Positions 7,134 through 16,514 of a stretch of 64,000 bases of DNA are shown here, piece after piece. Each line of letters opens with the position of its first letter. Position 1 is the first letter of the stretch. The DNA is taken from assembly GCA_023381535.1 (NCBI GenBank), contig JAMCSN010000231.1, positions 1 to 64,000 on the forward strand, written 5' to 3'. A program made the translations under genes and the position numbers. The DNA is from Bacteroidota bacterium (GTDB lineage Bacteria > Bacteroidota > Ignavibacteria > Ignavibacteriales > Melioribacteraceae). The notes below the pieces were generated by a model. It searched no databases. It was given only the letters and a program-made list of their open reading frames with translations, and had not been told where the DNA came from.

Positions 7134-8450
7134 CTAAAACAAAACATGATCCAAAGTACCCGGAGGAATTATCGGTACTCCGTACTTGCTCATTTTATAG
7201 CCTTTTGCAAGAACAATACTGCCTGGAATCGTGGATACATTTATTGCGGGAATAGTACCACCAAACTTTGCGTTAATGGCCTGAATGAATGCATTTGCAA
7301 CAACACCGTAACCGGCGCTGGTCGGATGAACTCCATCCAAACTAAAGAGTCCGCCGGTACCAAATGCTGTTGTAAGATGTAATCCGTCAACTGTAATTCC
7401 GTTAGCGGCAATACCGTTGAAGATTGTATATACATCAACTAAAGCAAATCCTTTAGCCGCAGCGGCACCAGCAATAACTTGATTGTAAGCAGAGACTGTA
7501 CTTGCAACCTTTGCAACTTCATCTTTATCTAAAACGTATTTGTTCGGAATCGGATTGTTTGGCGAAAGTCCTACACCAGTTGGAGCGCCGCTTGAACTCA
7601 AGAGAACGGTTGATGCGGTTAGGGTTAATAGATCTTGCCCCGGCACAAGAGCACGAACACCGGTAGTTGTCTGTCCGTACAATGTAATGATAGCTCCGCT
7701 TGCTGGATCTTTCAGTGCAGCCGGAATAGTTGTAAAATATGGTATTGCTGTTACAGCAGGAATTGTAGCGACAACAACTTTTGTGTTCAAAGATGCCAAG
7801 CTATCCGCTAACTTTCCGTACAAATATCCAAATATCAAAGGGTCTGTAATCGGGTTCGTTCCGCCAGAGGTTGCATAACCCAACACATCGTTAGCGCCTA
7901 TCCAGCAGCTTACAAGCGTTGGCTTCTTGGCTTTTGCTTGTTGAAACTCTGAACCTTTGCCTCTAAGTATAACATCGAAGAGCGGATTCATCACACCAAC
8001 CTGTGCTGTGTAACTATTTGCAGTTGCCGTTGTATTCAAAATATCATAAACAAAAGCGCCCGGTACACCTAAATTATTGTATGGTGTCGGGAGATTTATG
8101 TTAATCGGTTGACCTTGCGCGGTATTGTATTTCAACGCAAAAGGAGAAACCGAAGCGACTTCAATTCTTGTCCCAAGTCCGGGATCGCTGCACAACGGTT
8201 GATCAAATTTAGCACCCGTAGTCATAGCAATTTGATTTCCAAATGAATACTGCTGCGCACTTTGGAAAAGTGAACCTGACTGATAACCCGCAGTTAAACT
8301 GTTCCCAAGCGTAACAAAACTGGAAAGCGAAACATTTCCCGTAGTAGGCGGAGTTGGTGCAGTAAGGTTGCTTCTATCCTCGCATCCCGAGAAAACGAAT
8401 ACGCCGAGGACGACGGAAAGTGTTATAATTCTAAAAATGTTTTTTATCAT
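7134..8450 (-). CDS. SGNH/GDSL-type lipoprotein hydrolase
   Basis: A 438-residue lipoprotein (lipobox VFSGC near residue 22). The SGNH blocks are present: block I as TLGNSLTAG with the catalytic serine, block III as IGANDVLG, and block V as LDGVHPTSAGYG with the Asp-x-x-His pair. Such enzymes cleave ester bonds of lipids, glycans or small esters, and the substrate cannot be told from the sequence. It lies 12 bp downstream of two FadL-type porins for hydrophobic compounds, so processing of fatty acyl esters at the envelope is plausible. Most residues beyond the catalytic core are small and polar. Confidence 0.85.
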   Translation of the reverse strand: MIKNIFRIITLSVVLGVFVFSGCEDRSNLTAPTPPTTGNVSLSSFVTLGNSLTAGYQSGSLFQSAQQYSFGNQIAMTTGAKFDQPLCSDPGLGTRIEVASVSPFALKYNTAQGQPININLPTPYNNLGVPGAFVYDILNTTATANSYTAQVGVMNPLFDVILRGKGSEFQQAKAKKPTLVSCWIGANDVLGYATSGGTNPITDPLIFGYLYGKLADSLASLNTKVVVATIPAVTAIPYFTTIPAALKDPASGAIITLYGQTTTGVRALVPGQDLLTLTASTVLLSSSGAPTGVGLSPNNPIPNKYVLDKDEVAKVASTVSAYNQVIAGAAAAKGFALVDVYTIFNGIAANGITVDGLHLTTAFGTGGLFSLDGVHPTSAGYGVVANAFIQAINAKFGGTIPAINVSTIPGSIVLAKGYKMSKYGVPIIPPGTLDHVLF

Positions 8451-8462
8451 CTCGCAACTCCA

Positions 8463-9698
8463 CTATAATTTATATGAAATGTTTAAGCCGAATAGATTTG
8501 CAACTGAATTATACGTTCCGTTGAACGGTGCAAATCCTTTTGTATAACTAATCTGTGAATTAGTAATTGTTCTTTCGCTGAAGCGAAGGAAGAAATATGC
8601 TAAGTCCACCGAAACGTTTTCGCTCAAGTTGTATCCGAAACCGATATTTAATCCAAGCCGGTTAGCGTCCGGTAAGGTTGGGTCTAGCATTTCGTCTTTA
8701 ACCGGATTTTTATCATATAACAATCCTGCCCTAACATTAAGATTGTCGAATAGATGATATTCGCCGCCGAGACGGAAGATGAATGAATTCTGGTAGTCTC
8801 GCACAGAAGATTGGTCATGAAGATTTACATCTTTAAAATGAACCGAGAGTTTATCATAGCTTGACCAGCCGACATATTGGAAATCTGCCGTTACGACTAA
8901 TTTCTGAATTGGTTTTACCGCAACACCAAAAGTTATGTTGAGCGGTGTGGTTATTGAAGAAGAGATTCCGCCGCTCGGCAACATTTTCTGAAGCGCTGCC
9001 GGTCCTTCCGATGTAGCCGTACCGTCGAAATTAAATTTTGTTTGGCTTCTCAACGATAAACCGAAAGAAAGTGTTGCTGACGGTTTGTAAAGCAGTCCTG
9101 CTGTATAACCCCATGCATTGCCGGTACCCTTTAAAGTAATTTTTGCTTCTCCGGTTAAAGGAGAAAAGTCGGTGTATCTGCTAAGCTCAACTTTTCCTGT
9201 TGCAAAGATTAAACCGACACTAATAGAAAAATCATCCGACAGCTTGTACGCAACCACAGGAGTAAAGTAGAAAGTTTGCAAGTCTGTTTTTACGGCAAGT
9301 TCTTTGCCTACCCAATTGTCATCCCACACGGTTGCCAGACCGTATTGATTATTAACGCTGATGCCCGCAAAAAATTTTTCTGATATTTGGTAAGTAGCGT
9401 AAAAGTTTATCGGGGTGAAGAGTTGGTCCTTCATTTTATATTCTGTAATTGCCGGGCTGGGTCCCCTAAATGTTGACTTAGGTGCTATCAGTGTGACGCC
9501 GGCAGAGAAATGCAGCCCATCAAGTTGAGTAATTCCCGCCGGGTTGAAATATATTGCGGATGGATCATTGGCTAAACCAGTAAAAGCTCCAGCCATTGCC
9601 ATCGCACGAGCTCCGTGCTCGTTTAGCTGAAATCCGCTTCCATAAATCGAAGATGCAGATATCGAAATTAGGAGTGCCAGTATTATTTTTTTATACAT
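8463..9698 (-). CDS. FadL/OmpP1/TodX outer-membrane transporter (copy 2)
   Basis: A 411-residue beta-barrel with signal peptide (cleavage near SIYG/SGFQ). The mature N-terminus has the family hallmark GFQLNEHGARAMAMAGAF followed by NPAGITQL, which forms the hatch domain of long-chain fatty acid and aromatic hydrocarbon channels. The C-terminus ends in a barrel strand. It is a tandem paralogue of the next gene; the first 40 mature residues are nearly identical, while the loops differ. A hairpin lies between the copies. Confidence 0.92.
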   Translation of the reverse strand: MYKKIILALLISISASSIYGSGFQLNEHGARAMAMAGAFTGLANDPSAIYFNPAGITQLDGLHFSAGVTLIAPKSTFRGPSPAITEYKMKDQLFTPINFYATYQISEKFFAGISVNNQYGLATVWDDNWVGKELAVKTDLQTFYFTPVVAYKLSDDFSISVGLIFATGKVELSRYTDFSPLTGEAKITLKGTGNAWGYTAGLLYKPSATLSFGLSLRSQTKFNFDGTATSEGPAALQKMLPSGGISSSITTPLNITFGVAVKPIQKLVVTADFQYVGWSSYDKLSVHFKDVNLHDQSSVRDYQNSFIFRLGGEYHLFDNLNVRAGLLYDKNPVKDEMLDPTLPDANRLGLNIGFGYNLSENVSVDLAYFFLRFSERTITNSQISYTKGFAPFNGTYNSVANLFGLNISYKL

Positions 9699-9742
9699 TA
9701 AATCTCCACGTTTATGTTGTTCAAGTTTTTACAAAAATGGAA

Positions 9743-9769
9743 AGAGGGATGTTACACCTACATCCCTCT
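9743..9769 (-). terminator. Hairpin between the two FadL genes
   Basis: A perfect 10-bp inverted repeat, AGAGGGATGT and ACATCCCTCT, with a 7-nt loop. On the minus strand it is followed by a T-rich stretch (TTTCCATTTTTG). It lies 17 bp after the stop of the upstream FadL gene, so it probably ends that transcript or sets the ratio of the two copies. Confidence 0.65.
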
Positions 9770-9785
9770 CTAAAAGGATTTTAAA

Positions 9786-11063
9786 TTATAAACTGTAATT
9801 CAAGTTCAGAGCAAACAAGTGAGCTTGATTTGAGTATGTTCCGTTAAAGCCAAAATAAGAATTGTTCACAGTCCTTTCAGCAAAGCTTAAGAACATGTAT
9901 GCGATATCAAGAGACATGTGTTCAGTCAATTTTCCGCCAAAACCAATATTAAGGCCAAGACGATCTGCATCCGGTAATGTCGGTTCAACATATTTATCCT
10001 CAACAGGATTACGATCATACAAAGCACCAAAGCGTACTGCAAAATTATCGGTTGCTTTATATTCGAAGCCTAAGCGAACGATAAAAGTGTTCTTGTAATT
10101 TCTTGGCGTAGATTGCGTGCTTGACCCTGTGAAAGTTGGACTTGCCGGATTATAATTATCGAAGGTAACTGATAATTTATCATAAGATGACCATCCCACA
10201 TACTGAAAGTCGAATGTTGCAGTCCACTGATCGTTAGGCAAATAAGCAATGCCGAACGTTGCGTTTTGAGGTGTGGTTAATGGAGCAGAAATGCTTCCGT
10301 TTGGCCAAGGAACCGTAATCGGCACTTTTAAGATAGGGTGAACAAATGTAAACGACGCCGGATTGCTTGTTGCGGTTCCGGTGAAGTTGAATTTCGATTG
10401 GCTTCTATAACTCAAACCGAACTGCCATTTCTTTGATGGTTTATACAAAATGCCTGCTGTGAATCCGATTGCAGTTGCTGTCTTGCTGTCCATAGTTAAC
10501 ATGAAATCAGGCGCTAATGGATTTACAGCATTAGGAACTTTACGCGCGATCTTTACAGATCCCATTGCGATTGTCGGACCAGCACTGATTGAAAAGTTAT
10601 CGGAAACCTTAAACGCAATAACCGGTGTGAAGAAAAATGTCTTAACGGAAGTTTCAACAGCAAGATATTTTCCAACCCAGTTTGGATCCCATTTAGTACC
10701 CAATCCGTACTGATTATTAACGCTCAAACCAACTGAAATTCTATCACTTAATTGGTGAGTAACGTAAAAATTAATTAATGCAAATGTTTGACCTATCATT
10801 TCTGTCTCCGAATTTGACGGTTTCGGAAACTTGTAGGTCGCTAAAGGTAAAATCATTGTTCCGCCAACCGAAAAATTTGTACCGGTCAACTGAGTAATTC
10901 CAGCGGGATTAAAATAAATGGCGGAAGGATCGTTAGCTAAACCAGTGAATGCGCCAGCCATTGCCATTGCACGCGCACCGTGCTCATTGAGTTGAAAACC
11001 GCTGCCGTATGCGTTGCCCGCAAGGAAAGCACAAACTAAGAATAATGTAACTAATTTCTTCAC
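9786..11063 (-). CDS. FadL/OmpP1/TodX outer-membrane transporter (copy 1)
   Basis: A 425-residue outer-membrane barrel with signal peptide (cleavage near NAYG/SGFQ) and the same N-terminal hatch signature as its neighbour, then about fourteen predicted strands. Family members import hydrophobic molecules such as long-chain fatty acids. A good AGGAGG ribosome binding site precedes the ATG. It is probably the first gene of a short unit running through the second copy to the SGNH lipoprotein, with a hairpin after this gene. Confidence 0.92.
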   Translation of the reverse strand: MKKLVTLFLVCAFLAGNAYGSGFQLNEHGARAMAMAGAFTGLANDPSAIYFNPAGITQLTGTNFSVGGTMILPLATYKFPKPSNSETEMIGQTFALINFYVTHQLSDRISVGLSVNNQYGLGTKWDPNWVGKYLAVETSVKTFFFTPVIAFKVSDNFSISAGPTIAMGSVKIARKVPNAVNPLAPDFMLTMDSKTATAIGFTAGILYKPSKKWQFGLSYRSQSKFNFTGTATSNPASFTFVHPILKVPITVPWPNGSISAPLTTPQNATFGIAYLPNDQWTATFDFQYVGWSSYDKLSVTFDNYNPASPTFTGSSTQSTPRNYKNTFIVRLGFEYKATDNFAVRFGALYDRNPVEDKYVEPTLPDADRLGLNIGFGGKLTEHMSLDIAYMFLSFAERTVNNSYFGFNGTYSNQAHLFALNLNYSL

Positions 11064-11135
11064 ACAACCTCCTCTTGTTTAGTGATTTTTTGCAAAGAAT
11101 ATAATTAATTGTATTCTAAAAGCAAATAAGATTTC

Positions 11136-11636
11136 TTATTCTATTGTCATGATTGTTACATCTTTCTCGACACTTTGTCCTTCTTTGTAGAATATCTCTT
11201 TGACTGTTCCACTCGATGGGGATCGCAATTCATTTTCCATTTTCATTGCTTCAAGAATAAGAATCGGATCGCCGATATTCACACTTTCACCAACCAACTT
11301 TTTCATTTTTAAAATTAGTCCCGGCATTGGCGCTTTTACATCGGAATGATGTTTCGCTTTCGCCTTGTTTTGTTGTAACTCATTAACAGTTTCTTGTAAT
11401 GATGTTCGAACTGTTGCATCGAAATACCAACCGTTGATCAGCAAACCGAAATTATTTCCAGAAATCTTGTTCGAAGTAATTTCAAATACTCTGTTGCCGA
11501 ATTTAAGTAAGTACGCATTGCCGTTAATTTTTGTAACCTCGAAAGGAATTGTTTTTTCCCCGACGGATACTTCTCCGTTCGGCGAAAATTTTACAACGTG
11601 TTTGTTATTATTTATTGTTACAACAAACTCATTCAT
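11136..11636 (-). CDS. Biotin carboxyl-carrier protein/subunit
   Basis: Carries biotin between a biotin carboxylase and a carboxyltransferase. The C-terminal biotinyl domain (about residues 95-166) has the EAMKMEN motif with the target lysine Lys132, preceded by APMPGLILK. The N-terminal 85 residues form a beta-rich part like that of acyl-CoA carboxylase alpha subunits rather than the proline/alanine linker of AccB. The start overlaps the biotin carboxylase end by eight bases. The order carboxylase-carrier suggests a split propionyl- or acetyl-CoA carboxylase; the transferase is not in this window. Confidence 0.9.
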   Translation of the reverse strand: MNEFVVTINNNKHVVKFSPNGEVSVGEKTIPFEVTKINGNAYLLKFGNRVFEITSNKISGNNFGLLINGWYFDATVRTSLQETVNELQQNKAKAKHHSDVKAPMPGLILKMKKLVGESVNIGDPILILEAMKMENELRSPSSGTVKEIFYKEGQSVEKDVTIMTIE

Positions 11637-13125
11637 AGTTCTGCTCTCGCCAACTATTTCTTTGAGAGATATGATTCGTAGAAAACGACGATTGCTGTCC
11701 TTGCATTTTCAAAAATGCACCGAGCACGGATGCAATTTCCTCGTATTCTTTTGCAGATTCATCCTTCCATTTATGCGGAACCAGCGGCAAGAATTCGTTG
11801 TCAAGAAAATTAATGTCGAACGTTCCGTCAAGAAAAGTTTTTTGATGCAATATCCAGTTGAATGCCGGAATGTTTGTGATCACTCCGCTTATTTGATATT
11901 CGCTGAGGGCACGCTTCATGCGAACAAGAGCTTCTTCCCTATCGATTCCCCACGCAATTACTTTTGCAAGCATCGGGTCGTAGTAGATAGGAACGTCGCT
12001 CATAATATCAATTCCTCGATCTATTCTGATTCCAGGTCCCGATGTAAGTCTATGATGAATTATTTTTCCAGTTGACGGCGCAAAATTATTGTCAACGTCT
12101 TCGGCGTAAATTCTGCACTCAACAGCATGCCCGTGAATTTTCAAATCTTCTTGCCGAATTGCCAGCTTCTGATTGTCCGCAATTTTAATTTGCTGTTTAA
12201 CAATATCGATTCCGGTGATCATCTCGGTTACCGGATGCTCAACTTGCAGACGTGTATTCATCTCGAGGAAATAAAAATTTTTGTTCTTATCCATCAAGAA
12301 TTCAATCGTTCCGGCATTGAAATAGTTACACGCCTTAGCCGCATTGATAGCAGCTTGAGTAATTTTCTTCCGGGTGGATTCATCAACTGCGATCGACGGC
12401 GCTTCTTCCACAACTTTTTGATGGCGTCTTTGAACAGAACATTCTCTTTCAAAAAGATGGATGTAATTTCCAAATTTGTCAGCAAGAATTTGAACCTCAA
12501 TATGTTTCGGATTCTCGATAAACTTTTCGAGATAAACATCATCGTTGCCGAATGCTTTCAGCGATTCATTCTTAGCTCTTTCATACGATGAAACAAATTC
12601 AGATTCATTTTCGATTTTACGCATTCCTTTGCCGCCGCCGCCCGCCGCAGCTTTGAGCATAACCGGATAACCAATTTCTTTCGCAATCTTTTTTCCCTCT
12701 TCGGAATTTTTGATTGACACCGTTGTACCCGGAACGATCGGAACGTTATGCTCTTTCATCAATCTTCTTGCGGATGTTTTCTCGCCCATCATCTCAACAG
12801 ATTTAGATGATGGACCGATGAATGTAATTTCGGAATCTTCAACCATCTTTATGAATTGTGAATTCTCGGATAAGAATCCATAGCCGGGATGAATTGCATC
12901 TGCGCCGATTTGTTTTGCAAGCCGAATGATTTTTTCTTTGTTAAGGTATGATTCATTTGCGGGAGACGATCCTATCAGATATGCTTCGTCGGAACGACGA
13001 ACGTGCAGTGCGTTTTTATCGGCTTCGGAATAAATTGCCGCCGGTATAATATTCATCTCGCGACAGGCTTTGATTATCCTGTGCGCAATTTCACCGCGAT
13101 TGGCAATTAATATTTTTTTTAACAT
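11629..13125 (-). CDS. Biotin carboxylase subunit
   Basis: ATP-dependent carboxylation of biotin with bicarbonate. The N-terminal domain starts KKILIANRGEIAHRI; the ATP-grasp glycine loop AAAGGGGKGMR is at 159-169; HPGYGFLSEN, ERECSVQRRHQK and EMNTRLQVEHPVTE follow, so all active-site elements are present. At 498 residues it is about 50 longer than E. coli AccC, because of a C-terminal extension like that of acyl-CoA carboxylase alpha chains. The next gene is its biotin carrier. It could serve propionyl-CoA or acetyl-CoA carboxylation; sequence alone does not decide. Confidence 0.92.
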   Translation of the reverse strand: MLKKILIANRGEIAHRIIKACREMNIIPAAIYSEADKNALHVRRSDEAYLIGSSPANESYLNKEKIIRLAKQIGADAIHPGYGFLSENSQFIKMVEDSEITFIGPSSKSVEMMGEKTSARRLMKEHNVPIVPGTTVSIKNSEEGKKIAKEIGYPVMLKAAAGGGGKGMRKIENESEFVSSYERAKNESLKAFGNDDVYLEKFIENPKHIEVQILADKFGNYIHLFERECSVQRRHQKVVEEAPSIAVDESTRKKITQAAINAAKACNYFNAGTIEFLMDKNKNFYFLEMNTRLQVEHPVTEMITGIDIVKQQIKIADNQKLAIRQEDLKIHGHAVECRIYAEDVDNNFAPSTGKIIHHRLTSGPGIRIDRGIDIMSDVPIYYDPMLAKVIAWGIDREEALVRMKRALSEYQISGVITNIPAFNWILHQKTFLDGTFDINFLDNEFLPLVPHKWKDESAKEYEEIASVLGAFLKMQGQQSSFSTNHISQRNSWREQNYE

Positions 13126-13130
13126 GCAGC

Positions 13131-15479
13131 CTACTTGAATTCAACAATTGTAATTCCGTCACCGCCATATTCTATATCGGCAAAATAATAATTTTTTACC
13201 GAATGATTGTTCCTTAGAATTCCATGAACCAACTGTTTGAGCGCTCCGGTACCTTTACCGTGAAGAATCTCGACACGATCCGTACCGCTCACATAAGCGT
13301 TGTCTAAAAATTTTATGATTTCAAATTCAGCTTCATCGGCGCGTTTGCCGCGAATATCAAGTCTGTAATTCAATTCATTCTGATCAATCTCAAACGGCTT
13401 GCGCTGAACTTGTTGGAACTCCGATTTTGATGCCCCGACAAGATCGGTTAATTTCGTTTTTATTTTCAATGTGCCGACCGTGAGCACCGCTTTGTTTTTT
13501 TCTTTTTCAATTTCAGAAACCATTCCAACAGAAGTTGTGTTTTTAATTGAAACGTAATCGCCGACTTTGAACTCCGTCTTCTCTTCCGCAATTTTCTTTT
13601 CTTTTTTGAAAACAACAGCGCTTTCTTTTTTAATTTCTTCGATCTTTTTCTTTTCTTCTTTTATAACTTCTTTTTTCGCTTGCGACTCGCGGATGTTCTT
13701 AATCGCGCTCTCGATTTTCTTGTTCACATCACTAAGGTAAGTCTCGGCTTTGACCTTAGCGTCGGCAATAATTGTTTTTTTCTGTTCTTCTAATTTCTCA
13801 ATTTTGTCTTGATACAGATTTGTCAAACCTTTCAGCCGGACGTTCTCTCGCTCAAGGTTGTTCAGTTGCTCTTTTAGATCCTTAGATTTTTTCTCGAGCG
13901 AAATTAGAAAGTCTTCTATCTTAGTTTTATCCGTATCCAAATATTGTTTAGCGAGATCGAGAAACTTTTCATCGAAACCGATTCTGTTCGCAACTTCAAA
14001 TGCGTAGCTAGAACCGGGCATCCCTTGATGAAAACGATAAGTCGGTTTAAGATGTTCACCGTCAAACTCCATCGATGCATTCTGAAATTTTTCTAATTGA
14101 TCTGCGATTACTTTCAAGCTCCCGTGATGCGTGGTAGCCAGTACTTTTGCGCCATTGTCGCGTAATGTGATCAACATTCCGGTTGCGATTGCCGATCCTT
14201 CCTCCGGATCAGTTCCGGTACCGACCTCGTCAAGCAAAACGATTGACTCGTCATCTGCCTTTTCAATGATACGTTTGATGTTCGTTAAGTGAGAACTGAA
14301 CGTGCTCAGGTCGTCCTCAATAGATTGTGCATCGCCGATATCAACCAAAACTTTTTTGAACATGTGAAAATTGGAATCCGGATGTGCCGGTATCGGTATG
14401 CCAGCAAGAGCAAGACAAACTAATAGTCCCGTAGTCTTCAGCGTCACAGTTTTTCCTCCCGCGTTCGGACCGGTAATTAAAACAACACTCACATTATCCA
14501 ACTTTAAGCTCATCGGAACGGTATTCTGCAAACCAATTCTTTTAATTAGCAGAGGATGCCGCGCATCGATTAACATGAAAGGTTTCGTATCATCAAACGT
14601 CGGGTGAGAACCGATAATCTCAAGAGAATATTTTGCGCGTGCGAAAATTGAATCGATCTCCGCGATTGCGGTTAAAGATTTTTTTAGCTCGTCGCTGAGT
14701 TGACCGATTTTTTCCGTTAAGCCGCGAAGAATTTTTTCTATTTCTCTTTTTTCAGCAAATCCTAATGAAAGGATTTCATTGTTCAGTTCAAGAGTTTCTT
14801 CCGGTTCGATATAAACCGTCTGTCCGGTTGACGACTCCGAATGCACAAATCCTTTTACGTGACGCTTGTGCTCTGATTTTACCGGCAGAACAATCCGTCC
14901 GTCGCGTAGCGTAATGTACTCTTCCTGGACAAGGTAAGACTCGCTGAATTGCTTCAGAAGTTTCTGAACTTGTTTTCTGAGCGAAGATTCTTTTTCTCTA
15001 ATCTCGGTTCTTATTTCTTTCAGTTTTGCGCTCGCATCGTCTCTGATCTCACCATTCTCGGTAAATATTTTTCCGATCAGATGTTCAAAAACTTTATCCA
15101 CGAAAAGATTGGTTGTAAGTTCATGAAAGAACGTATGCGATCCGTCTTTTGTTTTTAAGAATTGAAAAAGTTTACGCGAAGACACGGCAAGTTTCAAAAT
15201 ATCAAGAATCTGTTTCGACGTGAGAACCGATCCTTGGATTCTGCTGCGTGAAAGAACTTCATCAAGATCCGGTAAGTATTCTATTGGAGGGATATCATTT
15301 TTAATTAAAATCTCTTTTGCTTCGTTGACTTGATTACCGGCTTTGGTTACTTCGTCCACAGTTTCAAACGGCAGCAATTCGTTTACTGAAGTTTTACCTC
15401 TATCGGTGGTACAGTACTTTTCGATTTGAGAAATAACTTTTTGATATTCTAACTTATCTAGTACGTCTCTTGTTACCAT
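13131..15479 (-). CDS. mutS2: Endonuclease/ATPase MutS2
   Basis: MutS-family ATPase acting on recombination intermediates or stalled ribosomes, not in mismatch repair. Residues about 1-320 form the core and clamp. Walker A GPNAGGKT is at 337-344 and Walker B VLLDEVGTGTDP about 80 residues later. A long lysine/glutamate coiled coil (about 510-640) is followed by a C-terminal Smr nuclease domain with LDIRGKRADEAE and LHGKGTGAL. The length of 782 is typical. The start overlaps the end of the cvpA gene by 26 bp. Confidence 0.95.
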   Translation of the reverse strand: MVTRDVLDKLEYQKVISQIEKYCTTDRGKTSVNELLPFETVDEVTKAGNQVNEAKEILIKNDIPPIEYLPDLDEVLSRSRIQGSVLTSKQILDILKLAVSSRKLFQFLKTKDGSHTFFHELTTNLFVDKVFEHLIGKIFTENGEIRDDASAKLKEIRTEIREKESSLRKQVQKLLKQFSESYLVQEEYITLRDGRIVLPVKSEHKRHVKGFVHSESSTGQTVYIEPEETLELNNEILSLGFAEKREIEKILRGLTEKIGQLSDELKKSLTAIAEIDSIFARAKYSLEIIGSHPTFDDTKPFMLIDARHPLLIKRIGLQNTVPMSLKLDNVSVVLITGPNAGGKTVTLKTTGLLVCLALAGIPIPAHPDSNFHMFKKVLVDIGDAQSIEDDLSTFSSHLTNIKRIIEKADDESIVLLDEVGTGTDPEEGSAIATGMLITLRDNGAKVLATTHHGSLKVIADQLEKFQNASMEFDGEHLKPTYRFHQGMPGSSYAFEVANRIGFDEKFLDLAKQYLDTDKTKIEDFLISLEKKSKDLKEQLNNLERENVRLKGLTNLYQDKIEKLEEQKKTIIADAKVKAETYLSDVNKKIESAIKNIRESQAKKEVIKEEKKKIEEIKKESAVVFKKEKKIAEEKTEFKVGDYVSIKNTTSVGMVSEIEKEKNKAVLTVGTLKIKTKLTDLVGASKSEFQQVQRKPFEIDQNELNYRLDIRGKRADEAEFEIIKFLDNAYVSGTDRVEILHGKGTGALKQLVHGILRNNHSVKNYYFADIEYGGDGITIVEFK

Positions 15480-16035
15480 TATTCACATTGATTTTGATTG
15501 TATCGGTTGTTGCGGTTGTATCGCTATCTTTCTTTTCAATAAACTCTTTGATATAATCGGTAGCGCTTGCACTATTACCGACCAAAAGACCAACCGTTTT
15601 GGGAATTAAGTCTGAAACAAAATTATATGTTAATGAACCGGAACGTTGATATCCGTTCGGAACTTGGAAAACATTTAGAAACAAAAGTACAGCGCTGACA
15701 AAAAATGTAATTTGCACGGCGCCTATTACGCCGCCAAGTATCTGATTCAAAAGTCTATTCACTTTATCAACCGGATGGACAACTCTCTTCAGTACCGAGG
15801 CTATTAGAACCACAGTAAGGAAAATTAAAATTCCAGCTATCACGTTGGAAAGATATTCATCGTGGTTGAAAAAAGAATTCAAAAATCGTCCCAGCGGTCC
15901 CGCAAACTTGTAAGCAAGTACAACACCAAGAATGAGTCCGATCAAACCGATAATTTTTCGAACAAGTCCGTCTTTGAATCCAAGAAGGAATCCTATAAGA
16001 ACGATTACTATTATAATGTAGTCGATAAAATTCAA
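15454..16035 (-). CDS. CvpA family membrane protein
   Basis: A 193-residue protein with four hydrophobic segments (about 2-20, 27-45, 65-83 and 103-122) and the family's N-terminal pattern FIDYIIIVIVLIGFLLGFKDGL. CvpA proteins are needed for colicin V production and envelope stress tolerance in enterobacteria; the molecular role is not settled. The C-terminal 50 residues are polar. It overlaps yqeY by 4 bp and mutS2 by 26 bp, so the three are one operon. Confidence 0.85.
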   Translation of the reverse strand: MNFIDYIIIVIVLIGFLLGFKDGLVRKIIGLIGLILGVVLAYKFAGPLGRFLNSFFNHDEYLSNVIAGILIFLTVVLIASVLKRVVHPVDKVNRLLNQILGGVIGAVQITFFVSAVLLFLNVFQVPNGYQRSGSLTYNFVSDLIPKTVGLLVGNSASATDYIKEFIEKKDSDTTATTDTIKINVNNGNKRRTR

Positions 16036-16484
16036 TTACCGCTCAAGAATTTTTCAACAATTTCTTTTACCAATTTTCCTTCCGCTTTGCCTTTTAGATT
16101 TTTTGCTGCGACTGGCATCAATTTCGGAAAATCTTCTTTCACTTTAGCGCCTACTTCAGCAGCAATCTTCTTCACCTCAGCCATTAGTTCATCAGCGGAC
16201 AACTGTTTCGGCAAATATTCTTCGATTATTTTTAACTCAGCTTCTTCTTTTTCTGCTAATTCATTTCTGCCGGCGTTGCGAAACTGTTCGATTGACTCTT
16301 TTCTTTTTTTTGCGGCGGAGGTCAGCATTCTAATTTCTTCCTCGGCATTTAGTTCTTTACCTAAGCCGCTCTTTTCAAATTCTAAAATTAATGCTCTGAT
16401 GGAACGCACCGTCTCCAAACGGATTTTGTCGCCCGCCTTCATTGCGCTTTTTAAGTCTTCGTTGATTTTATCTCTCAGATTCAT
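16032..16484 (-). CDS. GatB/YqeY domain protein
   Basis: A 150-residue soluble protein matching the YqeY family: LRDKINEDLKSAMKAGD at the start, LRSIRALI-like helix, EEYLPKQLSADEL in the middle and a C-terminal alpha domain resembling the tail of GatB of the tRNA amidotransferase. The family is widespread and thought to act on tRNA-related processes, but its role is unproven. It is normally found near rpsU or primase genes; here it heads the yqeY-cvpA-mutS2 operon. Confidence 0.9.
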   Translation of the reverse strand: MNLRDKINEDLKSAMKAGDKIRLETVRSIRALILEFEKSGLGKELNAEEEIRMLTSAAKKRKESIEQFRNAGRNELAEKEEAELKIIEEYLPKQLSADELMAEVKKIAAEVGAKVKEDFPKLMPVAAKNLKGKAEGKLVKEIVEKFLSGN

Positions 16485-16514
16485 TCTTACCTCTAAATAA
16501 TTTATGCATTGAAA

